A stretch of DNA of 64,000 nucleotides from positions 11,330,501 through 11,394,500 of the forward strand of contig NZ_JAPNKA010000001.1 of the NCBI RefSeq assembly GCF_026626635.1. The letters are read 5' to 3'. A program made the translations under genes and the position numbers. Of this stretch, positions 31,869 to 43,800 are shown piece after piece. Source of the DNA: Archangium lansingense. Lineage in GTDB: Bacteria > Myxococcota > Myxococcia > Myxococcales > Myxococcaceae. Under the pieces are notes generated by a model. The model did not search any database, had not been told where the DNA came from, and was given only the letters and a program-made list of their open reading frames with translations. Within the stretch, counting starts at the first letter, position 1. Each line of letters starts with the position of its first letter.

Positions 31869-34800
31869 ATGAGCCAGACTCCCAGGACCGCGGTGCTCTC
31901 CCAGACCGATCGGCGCGAGGCCCTCGCGCGGCTGATGCAGGAGCGAGGAGCCGGCACGAAGCTGGGCCCGGTGTCCTTCGCGCAGCAACAGCTCTGGCTG
32001 GTGGATCGGCTGGCGCCCGGCGGCTTCGCCTACAACCTCTTCCGTGCCTGGCGCCTGTACGGCGCGCTAGAGGTGACTGCGCTGCAGCGGAGCCTGAATG
32101 CGCTGGTGGAGCGCCACGAGGTACTGAGGACCTCCTTCGCGGAGGTGGGCGGCCAACCGGTGCAGGTCATCGTCCCGGCGCGAGAGGGCACCTGGCCCGT
32201 GGTGGACCTGAGCGGCCTCTCCGAGCCGGAGCGCGAGGCGCGGGTGCTGAACCTGGCGTTGGAGGAGGCGGAGGGGCCCTTCGACCTGGAGCACGGCCCG
32301 CCGCTGAGGGCCACGCTGCTGCGACTGGAGCCGGAGGCCCACGTCCTGTTGCTGTCGCTGCACCACATCGCCTGCGACGAGCACTCGCTGGGGGTGCTGG
32401 TGCGCGAGCTGGGCGCGCTGTACGGGGCCTTCGTCTCTGGAGCCGCTCCGGCACTCCCGCCCCTGCCAATCCAATACGCGGACTTCGCGCGCTGGCAGCG
32501 GCAACGGCTGACTGCCGAGGCCCTGGAGCCCCTGCTCGCCGCCTGGAAACAGAAACTGGCTGGGCCCTGGGACGGGCTGGAGCTGCCCGCGGACCACCCG
32601 CGCCCGCCGGTACGGACGATGCGGGGAGGCCACCAGCCAGTGCGAGTGCCCGCGGACGTCGCCGGAGCGCTGGAGTCGCTGGCCCGCCGCGAGGGCGTCA
32701 CCTCCTTCATGCTGCTGCTGGCCGCCTTCCAGGTGTTGCTGCTGCGGCACTCGGGGCAGGAAGACGTGCGGGTGGGTACTCCCGCTGCGGGACGAACGCG
32801 ACCCGAGGTGGAGGGGCTCATCGGCGCCTTCATCAATACACTGGTGCTGCGCTCGGACCTGTCAGGGGACCCGCCCTTCCGCGAGCTGCTGGCGAGGGTG
32901 CGCTCGACGTGCCTGGACGCATACGCACGCGAGGAGGTGCCCTTCGACAAGCTGGGGGAGACGCTGCAAACGATGTTCACCTTCCAGGCCACTCCGGCAC
33001 CGGGACTGGCCCTGTCCGGCCTGAAGGCGTCGCGGCAGGAGGTGGAGCGGCGGCTGTCGAAGTTCGACCTGGGCCTGCACCTGACCGCGGGCCCAGAGGG
33101 GCTGCTCGGCGAGCTGGAGTACAGCACGGACCTCTTCACTCCGGAGACGGCCGGCGGAATGGCCGGGCGCCTGGAGGTACTGCTGCGGGGCATCGCCTCG
33201 GCACCGGAGACACGGCTCTCCGAACTGCCACTGATGCGCGAGGAGGAACAGCACCGGCTGCTGGTGGAGTGGAACACCACGCGCACCGATTTCCCCAGGA
33301 ATGCCACAGTGCACGCACTCTTCGCCGCCCAGGCGGCGCGCACGCCGGACGCGGTGGCAGTGAGCTTCGAGGGCACGCGACTCACCTACCGGGAGCTTGA
33401 CCGGAGGGCGAATGCACTCGCGCACCACCTGCGGGCACTCGGTGTGAACACGGGGACGCCCGTGGGGCTGTGCGTGGAGCGCTCGCTGGAACTGGTGGTG
33501 AGCGTGCTGGGCATCCTCAAGGCCGGAGGCGCGTACGTACCGCTGGAGCCCGCGTCCCCGCCCGAGCGGCTGGCCTTCCTACTGAAAGACACGGCGGTGC
33601 CAGTGCTGCTGGCGCAACCGGACGTGCTCCCGCGCATGCCAGAGGTCCCCGGAGTGAAGGTGGTGCGGCTCGACGCGGCGCTCGCGGCCTCGGAGCACGA
33701 AGAGGCGCCGCCCTGCACCGTGGCCGCGGGCGAGCCGGCCTATGTCATGTTCACCTCGGGCTCGACAGGCCGGCCCAAGGGCGTGTGCGTGCCACACCGT
33801 GCGGTAGTGCGGCTGGTGATGGAGACGGGCTACGCACGCTTCGGCCCGGATGAGATCTTCCTGCAGCTCGCGCCGCTCGCATTCGACGCGTCCACGCTCG
33901 AACTGTGGGGCAGCCTGCTGCACGGGGCCCGGCTGGTGGTGTTCCCTCCGCATGCGCCGTCGCTGGAGGAGTTGGGCGAAGTACTGCGCCGCGAGGGCGT
34001 GACGACGCTCTGGCTGACGGCAGGCCTCTTCGAGCAGATGGTGGCGCACCATCCGGAAGCACTGGATGGCGTGCGCCAACTCCTCGCGGGTGGCGACGTG
34101 CTGCCCGTGGGAGCGGTGCGAGCGCGGCTGGAGCGCGGGGGCGTAATCGTGAACGGATACGGGCCCACGGAGAACACGACGTTCACTTGCTGCCACGTGA
34201 TGAAGGCGCCTGGAGACGCGGGAATCAGCGCGGTACCCATCGGCCGGCCAATCACCAACACGAGGGTGTACGTGCTGGACGCGAGGATGAGGCCCGTCCC
34301 GGCCGGGGTGCCAGGAGAGCTGTACACAGGCGGAGACGGACTGGCGCTCGGGTACGTGAGAAGGCCGGAGCTGACGGCGGAGCGCTTCGTGCCGGATCCA
34401 TTCGGCGGCGAGCCCGGCGCGCGGCTGTACCGCACGGGAGACCGGGTGCGCTGGCGCCCGGACGGAGTGTTGGAGTTCCTGGGCCGGCTGGACGGGCAGG
34501 TAAAGCTCCGAGGCTTCCGAATCGAGCCGGGCGAAGTGGAAGCAACGCTGCGCCAGCATCCCTCGGTGCGCGAGGCCGTGGTGATGGCACGAGAGGACGG
34601 GCCAGGAGGAAAGAGGCTCGTTGCCTATGTCGTGCCCAACACTACCAATATTTCCCCTCTCCCCCCGGGAGAGGGACGGGGTGAGGGTATCGACCGCCTC
34701 GGGTTGAACCTCGAAGCCGTACGCACCTGGCTGAACCAGAAGCTACCCGAGTACATGGTGCCTTCCGCGTTCGTCGCCCTGGAGGCGCTGCCCCTCACGG

Positions 34801-37800
34801 CCAACGGCAAGGTGGACCGCAAGGCCCTACCCGCCCCTGAACCGGCCAACCCGAAGGGCGCGAAGGGCACCGCCCCCCGCACCGCCACCGAGGAGTTGCT
34901 CGCCAACATGTGGGCCACGCTGCTGGGCGTGGAGCACGTGGGCGTAGAGGACGACTTCTTCGCGCTTGGAGGGCACTCGCTGGTGGCCACGCGGCTGGTC
35001 TCGTGGATTCGCGCGGCCTTCGGCGTGGAGCTGCCCGTGAGCGCCGTCTTCGAATCTCCCACGGTGGCGCGGCTCTCCACCACCCTCGAGGCGCAGCACC
35101 GAGAGGGACAGGGTCCCGCCGCCCTTCCTCTGGAGCGGGTGTCACGAGAGGGCCCCCTGGTGCTCTCCCCCGCCCAGCAGCGGGTGTGGTTCCAGGAGCA
35201 GCTAGAGCCCGGGGGCGCGCACTACAACGTCCCGCTGGTGCTGCGGTGGAAGGGCCACTTGGACGCGGGCGTGCTCAAACAGGCCCTGAGGGCGCTCGTC
35301 ACCCGGCACGAAGCCCTGCGGACAACCTTCACCGAGCTCCAGGGCCAGCCCGTGCAAGTCATCGCGCCCGAGCCCTCCCTCACCATGCCCGTGGTGGACC
35401 TCGCCGCGCTGCCGCTGGAAGAACGGGAGGCCGAGGCCGCCAGACAGGCCTCTCAGGAGGCGGCGCGCCCGTTCGACCTGGGCCGGGGGCCGTTGCTGCG
35501 AGCCATGCTGTTGCGGCTCGGGCCGGACACGCACACCCTGCTGCTGACGGCGCACCACATCGTTTTCGACGGCTGGTCCATCGGCGTCCTGGTACGCGAG
35601 CTGGGCGCATTGTACGGAGCAGGGGTCTCGGGGAAGCCACCCGCGCTCGAGCCGCTCCCGGTGCAGTACGCCGACTTCGCCGCGTGGCACCAGCGGTGGA
35701 CGGAGGCCGGGACGCTGGAGCCCCAGCTCTCCTGGTGGCGGCGCCGCCTCGCGGGACTGGAGGACCTGGACTTCCCCCAGGACCGTCCTGCGCCGGCCGT
35801 GCGCACGCGCCAGGGCGCCAGGTTCCAGGTGCACCTGCCACCGCCTCTGATGGAGAGCCTCACGACGCTCTGCCGCCGCGAGGGTGTCACGCGCTTCATG
35901 CTGCTGCTGTCCGCCTTCCAGGTGCTGCTCGCGCGCTACACGGGCAGGACAGACGTAGCGGTGGGAGCCCCCATCTCCGGACGCTCGCGGCGGGAGGTGG
36001 AAGGGCTCATCGGCTTCTTCGTCAACACGCTGGTGCTGCGCACCGACCTGTCCGGAGACCCCTCGTTCCGCACACTCCTGGCCCGGGTGCGTGATGTCTG
36101 CCTGGGCGCGTATGCCCACCAGGAGCTGCCCTTCGAGCAGCTCGTCGAGGCGCTCCAGCCCGAGCGTGAGCAAGGACGTTCGCCACTGTTCCAGGTGATG
36201 TTCTCCGTCCAGGATGTGCCGGTGCCGGTGCTGGAGCTGCCGGGCCTGTCGGCGAGCGTGGAGGACGGAGACCCGGGGCGGGCGAAGTTCGACCTGGGGC
36301 TCACCGTGGCCGAAGGCAGGACGGGCTGGGTGGCGTCGTTCGGCTATGGCACCGAGGTGTTCGACCGGGAGACCGTGGCGCAACTCGCGGGGCACTACGT
36401 GCGGCTGCTGGAGGCCATCGCCGCGGCTCCGGACGAGCGCATCACCACCCTGCCAATGCTGTCCCCCGAGGAGAGACACCGGCTGCTGGTGGAGTGGAAC
36501 GACACGCAGGCGAGCTTCCCCCGAGACTCCACCCTCCCAGCACTCTTCGAGGCGCGGGCGGCGCGGGCTCCGGACGCGCTGGCGGTGGCCGACGTGCACG
36601 GCGCCCTCACGTACGGAGAGCTGGAACAGCGAGCCAACCAGCTCGCGCATCACCTGAGGGCCCTGGGCGTGGGGCCAGAGGTGCGCGTGGGCCTGTGCAT
36701 GGAGCGCTCGTGTCTCTGGTTGGTGGGAGCGCTCGGCATCCTCAAGGCCGGCGGTGCCTATGTGCCGCTGGATGCGAGCTACCCAGTGGAGCGGCTTGCG
36801 TTCATGCTGCGCGACAGCCGCGTCCCGGTGGCCGTCACCACCGAAGCCGTCGCGGACACCCTGCCCTCGGGCTCCGAGCAGCTCGTGCTGCTGGACGCGG
36901 AGGCCGCATATCTCGAGTCCCTGCCCACCACACCGCTGGAGCACGGACCGTCGCCGGAGCACCTGGCCTATGTCATCTACACGTCGGGCTCGACGGGGCG
37001 GCCCAAGGGCGTGGAGGTGGCGCACGGCAGCCTGATGAACCTGGTGACCTGGTTCGTCCGAGAGCTCGCGATGGAGCCAGGAGACCGGATCCCCCACGTC
37101 ATGGGGACATCCTTCGATGCGTCGATGCTGGAACTGTGGCCCACGCTCGCCGCGGGGGCGAGCCTCCACCTTCCGGATGAGGAGACGCGCACCCGGCCCG
37201 CGAACCTGACGGAATGGATGGCCTCGCGAGGGGTGACGCTGACCATCATGCCCACCCCGCTGGCCGAAGCGGTGCTGGCGGAGACGTGGCCGAGAGAGCT
37301 GTCCCTGCGGGCCCTGGCGTTGGGAGGAGACCGGCTGCACCAGCGGCCCCGACCTGGGGCGGGATTCCGACTGCTCAACCAGTACGGGCCTACCGAGTCC
37401 ACCGTGGTGACCACGTGCGCGACGGTGCCCCCCGAAGACACGGAAGCGGGGTTGCCCGCCATCGGCCGACCCATCGCCAACACACGGGTGTACGTGCTGG
37501 ACGGGCAGCTTCACCCGGTGCCATCGGGTGCGGTGGGCGAGCTTTACATAGGCGGGGAGGGACTGGCGCGCGGCTACCTCGGCCAGCCCGCGCTCACCGC
37601 CGAGCGCTTCATTCCGCACCCCTTCAGCACCGATCCCGGGGCACGGCTCTACCGCACGGGAGACCTGGTCCGCTGGCGGAGGGACGGCCAGCTGGAGTTC
37701 CTGGGCCGAGCCGACGAGCAGGTGAAGATCCGAGGCTTCCGCATCGAGCCGGGCGAGATAGCGGCAGCGCTGCTGCGCCACCCGGACGTCCGCGAGGCCG

Positions 37801-40800
37801 TCGTCGTCGCGCGAGAAGACGGACCAGGGACAAAGCGGCTCGTCGCCTACGTGGTGCCCACTTCCCCTCTCGCTACTACTTCCCCTCTCCCCCCGGGAGA
37901 GGGACGGGGTGAGGGTATCTCGCCCCCCAGGTTGAATCTCGAAGCCGTGCGCACCTGGCTCAAGCAGACGCTGCCCGAGCACATGGTGCCCTCGGCCTTC
38001 GTAACACTGGAGTCCCTGCCGCTCACGCCCAACGGCAAGGTGGACCGCAAGGCCCTGCCCTCGCCCCTGACAGCGAGCGGCGAAGCGGACGACTTCACGG
38101 CCCCGCGCACCGAGGTAGAGCGCCAGGTAGCGGCGATCTGGTCCGAGTTGCTCGGCGTGGAGTTGGTGGGAGTGGAGACCTCCTTCTTCGAGCTGGGCGG
38201 ACACTCGCTGCTGGCCACGCGGCTCGTCTCACAACTGCGCGAGGCCTTTGATGTCGAGGTGCCGCTCCAGCGCCTGTTCGAGGAGCCAACGGTGGCCGCA
38301 CTGGCCCAGAGCATCGAGTCCGCGCGCCGGGAAGCGGAGCCAGAAACCCGACGGCCCACACTGGTGCCCGTGCCTCGCGAGGGCCTGCTGCCCCTGTCCT
38401 TCGCCCAGCAACGGCTCTACTTCCTGGAGCAGCTCGCACCGGGAGGAGCCTCGTACCACGTGCCCCTGGTGGTGCGGCTGGGGGGTCGACTGGATGTGGA
38501 GCTGTTCCGCGCGGCCTTCCAGGAAGTGGTCCGCCGGCACGAGTCGCTGCGGACAACCTTCGCGCAGGTGGACGGGCAGCCCATCCAGGTCATCGCACCA
38601 GAGCTGGAACTGCCTCTGCCGGTGAAGGACCTCGCCCACCTGCCACCCGAGGAGCGCGAGGCCGAAGCCGAGCGGCACGCTCGGGAAGAAGCGGTGCGCC
38701 CGTTCGACCTGCACCGTGGACCACTGGTGCGGGCCACCCTGCTGAAGCTCGAGCCCGAGGTGCACGCCCTGCTGCTGACGCTGCACCACATCGTGTGCGA
38801 CGGGTGGTCCCAGGACGTGCTCCAGCGTGAGCTGGCCGCGCACTACGCCGCGCTCCAGGCCGGGGCCCCAGCAGTGCTGCCACCGCTCCCCGTGCAGTAC
38901 GCGGACTACGCGGTATGGCAGCGGGCGTGGCTGCGAGACGAGGTGCGAGAGGAGCAGCTCACCTGGTGGCGGGAGCGTCTGACCGGACCCCTGCCGGTGC
39001 TGGAGCTGCCAGTAGACCATCCTCGCCCGGAGGTCTGGAGCCACCGCGGCGGGCGGCTCCGCGTCCGGTATCCGCGCACGCTGTCCGAGCGCCTCGACGC
39101 TCTGGTGCGAAGCGAGGGGGTCACGCCCTTCATGCCGCTGCTGGCGGCCTTCCAGGTGCTGCTGATGCGGCACAGTGGGCAGGAGGACGTACTCGTGGGC
39201 ACGCCGGTGGCGGGCCGTTCGCAGCGGGAGGTGGAGGGGCTTATCGGCTTCTTCATCAACACGCTGGTGCTGCGCACGGATCTGTCCGGAGCGCCATCCT
39301 TCCGCGAGTTGCTGGCCCGGGTGCGAGACATGTGCCTGGGCGCGTATGCCCATCAGGAGCTGCCCTTCGAGCAGCTCGTCGAGGCGCTCCAGCCCGAGCG
39401 CGACCTGGGGCGTATGCCTCTGGTGCAGACGATGTTCGTACTGCAGAACGCCTCGCGCCCGGCGCTGGAGCTGCCGGGAGTGACGGCGAGCCTCCGGGAC
39501 GTGGAGACGGGGACGACGAAGCTCGACCTGATGCTGTCGATGCGCGAGACGGAGGACGGGTGGGTGGGCGTGTGGGAATACAGCCTGGACCTGTTCGAAC
39601 CAGCCACGGTGACGCGGCTCACCGAGCGCTTCGAGCGGCTGCTGGAGACGGCCCTCGCGGACCCCGGCCAGCGCATCACCGAGCTGCCACTGATGACAGA
39701 GGAGGAGCGGAGGCGACTGCTGGTGGAGTGGAATGACACCAGAGCGGACTTCTCAGCGTACTCGTGCGTGCACCAGCAGGTGGAGGAGTGGGCACGGCGC
39801 ACTCCGGACGCACTGGCCGTGACCGATGCTCAGGAATCGCTCTCCTGGCGCCATTTGGACTCACGCGCCAACCAACTCGCTCACCATCTTCGCTCCCTGG
39901 GCGTCGGGCCCGAGGTGCGCGTGGGCCTGTGCGTGGAGCGCTCGTGCCGCTGGGTGGTGGGCGCGCTCGCCATCCTCAAGGCCGGGGGTGCCTACGTGGC
40001 ACTCGACCCGGCCTACCCCTCCCAACGCCTCTCCTTCCTGCTGCACGACAGCGGCGCCTCCGTGATTGTCACCACTCGCGCCGTCGCTGACTCCCTGCCC
40101 TCCGCGGAGGCCCTCCTGGTGCGCCTGGACACGGATGCGGCCCTGCTGGAGTCCCGTCCCTCCACCGCGCCTGACCCAGGCGTGTCCCCTCAGCACCTGG
40201 CCTACGTCGTCTACACCTCGGGCTCCACTGGTCAGCCCAAGGGCGTCCAGGTGACTCACTCCAGCCTGGCCAACCTCGTTTCCTGGCACCTGCGCCACTA
40301 CGCCCTCACTCCTCAACACCGTCTCACCCAGGTGGCGGGCACCGCCTTCGACGCCTCCGTATGGGAGCTGTGGCCTACCCTGGCCAGTGGTGCCAGCCTC
40401 CACATTCCCAGCGACGAGGTGCGCGCCAGTCCCCCGCTGCTGTTGCATTGGCTGACGTCCGAGTCCATCACCCACTGCTTCCTGCCTACGCCCTTGGCCG
40501 AGGCCGTGCTGACGCAAGAAGCTCTCCCTGCCCTACCGCTCCAGGTGCTGCTGACGGGAGGAGACAGGCTGCGCCAGCGGCCACGCCCCGGCACTCGCTT
40601 CCAGTTGGTCAACCACTACGGCCCCACCGAGTCCACCGTGGTGGCCACCTGCGCTCCCGTCGCAGAGGAAGGAGCAGAAGCAGGACTGCCCTCCATTGGT
40701 CGCCCCATCGCCAACACCCAGGTGTACGTGCTGGACGCGGGCATGCAGCCGGTGCCTCCCGGCGTACCGGGTGAGTTGTACATAGGTGGCGAAGGACTGG

Positions 40801-43800
40801 CGCGCGGCTACCTCGGCCGGCCTGCCCTCACCGCCGAGCGATTCATCCCCCACCCCTTCAGTGCCCAACTTGGTGCGCGCCTCTATCGCACTGGTGACAG
40901 GGTGCGCTGGCGCGGCGACGGCCAATTGGAGTTCCTGGGCCGCACCGACGAGCAGGTGAAGGTGCGTGGCTTCCGCATCGAGCCGGGTGAGATAGAAGCC
41001 GCCCTGCTGCGTCACCCAGAGATCCGCGAAGCTGTAGTCATCGCGCGAGAGGACGGGCCAGGAAGAAAGCAACTCGTCGCCTACGTGGTGCCTACTTCCC
41101 CTCTCCCTCTGGGAGAGGGACGGGGTGAGGGTATAGCCCCCCCCGAGTTGAACCTCGAAGCTGTGCGCACCTGGCTCAAGCACACGTTGCCCGAGCACAT
41201 GGTGCCCTCCGCATTCGTGGCACTCCAGTCCCTGCCCCTCTCTCCCAACGGTAAGGTAGACCGCAAAGCCCTGCCCGCTCCAGAAGACAAGCGCACAGGA
41301 GACACGGCCAGCTTCGTAGCCCCCCGCACACCCGTGGAAGAGAAGCTGGCCTCCATCTGGGCCTCCGTCCTCAGACGCAAACGTGTAGGCATACGCGACA
41401 ACTTCTTCTCGCTGGGTGGCGACTCCATCCTCAGCTTGCAGATCATCGCGCGCGCCCACCAGTCCGGCCTCGCACTCACGCCCCGCCAGCTCTTCCAACA
41501 CCAGACGGTAGAGGAGTTGGCCCGTGTCGTTCACCTCGCGTCGAGCGAGAGCCAATCGCAACAGCGAGTGTCCGGAGAGGTGCCGCTGACGCCCATCCAG
41601 CGCTGGTTCTTCGACTGGGAGCTACCCGCTCCGCACCACTTCAACCAGGCCTTCCTCCTGGAGGTCCGCCAGCCCCTCTCCCCCGAAGTGCTGCAGCACG
41701 CCCTGCGCCTGCTGTGCGAGCACCACGACGCCCTGCGCATGCGCTTCTCCCGTCACCCCGACGGCCACTGGCTCCAGCACAACCCCGCCGAAGTGCCGCC
41801 CCTCACCTTGCACCAGGTCGACGTCTCCCACCTGCCCCTCTCCGAGCAACCCCAGGCCATCTCCTCTGCCTGCGCCAGCCTCCAGTCCTCCATGTCCCTG
41901 GAGGACGGCAGCCTCTTGCGCGCTGCCCTCTTCCACCGCGGCCCGGGCCTCTCCCCTCGCCTCCTACTTGCCCTCCACCACCTCGTCGTCGACGCCTTCT
42001 CCTGGCGCTTCCTCCTGGAGGACTTGCACTCCTGCTGCCTCGCCCTCTCTCTCGGTGAGTCTCCCTCTCTTCCTCCCAAGTCCACCTCCTTCCAGTCCTG
42101 GGCTCTCAAACTCCACTCCCACTCCCTCTCCGACTCTCTCTCCCACGAGTCCTCCTTCTGGACGGGCCAGCCCTGGCATTCCGTCCACCCCCTCCCCCGC
42201 GACTCCTCCCTCGGCGACAACTCCCTCTCCTCCTCTCGCCACCTCTCCGTCTCCCTCGACGCACACGAGACTCGCCTGCTCCTCCAAGAGGTGCCCTCCT
42301 CCTGGCGCTCTCACATCAACGACGTCCTGCTCTCTGCCCTCGCCCGTGCCCTCGCTGCCTGGACAGGCCACTCCGCCCTCGCCGTCCACCTCGAAGGCCA
42401 CGGCCGCGAGCACCTCTTCGACGACGTCAACCTCTCCCGCACCGCCGGCTGGTTCACCACCCTCTTCCCTGTCGTTCTTCCCGTCCCTCCCTCCTCCTCC
42501 CCGGGCGACGCTCTCTCCCTCGTCCGCCAGGCCCTCGGCTCCGTTCCTCACAAGGGCATCGGCTTCGGCCTCTTGCGCTACCTGCGCCAGGACTCCCTCT
42601 CCTCCTCCCTCCAATCCCTCCCCTCCGCCGAGCTCAGCTTCAACTACCTCGGCCAACTCGATGGCCTCGCGGGCACCGACTCACTCTTCGCACTGGCGCA
42701 AGAGCCGAGCGGCCCCATGCACGACGACCGGGGCCCACGCCGTCATGTGCTGGAGGTAAATGGCCACGTGCTGGAAGGGAGGCTGGTGCTGCGCTGGACG
42801 TACAGCGACAACCTCCACGAGCGCTCCACCATCGAGCGCCTCGCCCACGCGTGCCTCGAGGGCCTCCGTGCCCTCATCCAAGGCCGAAGCACGGAGGAGG
42901 CACGGCGCCTGCGTCCCGCGGACTTCCCGCTGGCCCGCCTGGAGCCAGCCACGCTGGACCGGGTGCTCCAGGCGACCCCAGGCCTCGAGGATCTCTACCC
43001 ACTCGCCCCTTTGCAGCAGGGGCTGCTCTTCCACGCGCTGCTGACACCTGGCGCGGGCACCTACGTCACGCAGCTCACCTGGGAAGTGCACCAGGAGCTC
43101 AACGTGCCCGCGTTCCGGCGCACCTGGGAGGAAGTGGTCCACCGCCACGCCATCCTCCGCACCGCCTTCATCTGGGCGGATCTGCCCGAGCCCCTTCAGC
43201 GAGTTCACGCTCGCGTCGACCTGCCCTGGCAGGAGCTCGATTGGCGAGGACTGGAACCAGAAGCGCAAGAGGAGCGCCTGGAGGTACTGCTCGCTGAGGA
43301 CAGGGCGCTCGGCTTCGAGCTCACGAGGGCGCCGCTGTTGCGCCTGCTGCTCGTCCGGATGGACGAAGCGGTATACCGGCTCGTGTGGAGCCACCACCAC
43401 CTGCTGCTGGACGGCTGGAGCGTGGGACCGCTGCTCGACGAGGTCTTCACCACCTACGAGGCCCTCTCGTGCGGAGAGGCTCCGCTCCGGAAGGCCCGCC
43501 CGCCTTACCGGGAGCACATCGCGTGGCTGAGACGCCAGGACCCGGCCCGTTCGGAGACGTTCTGGCGCGAGGTGCTTGCCGGATGCAGCGAGCCGACACC
43601 CCTGCCCGGCGATACCCGGTCGGGGCACGGAGCAGCGCTCGCGGGAACACCAGCCGGGGAGGTGGTGCGGATTCCGGAGGAGCTCACAGGGAGGCTGCGG
43701 GATTTCGCGCGGCGGCACCACCTCACGATGAACACGCTGGCGCAAGGCGCGTGGGCGCTGCTGCTGAGCCGCTACAGCGGAAGGAGCGACGTGGTGTTCG

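Larger units (their letters stand above)
39721..42868 (+). repeat. Long direct repeat, unit 1 (A5-T5-E5)
   Basis: About 3.15 kb, very similar to 44326-47500. Stretches of several hundred bases differ by only a few positions. The T-E linker and the last part of E are the main divergent zones. Confidence 0.9.

Noticed and set aside
35202..38204. 1000-codon minus-strand frame opposite NRPS subunit 2
   Set aside because: Antisense shadow of the C4-A4 region, with no recognisable motif.
41890..42660. Pyrimidine-rich tract as a non-coding or simple-sequence repeat region
   Set aside because: The frame stays open and encodes all expected epimerization motifs, so the tract is coding.
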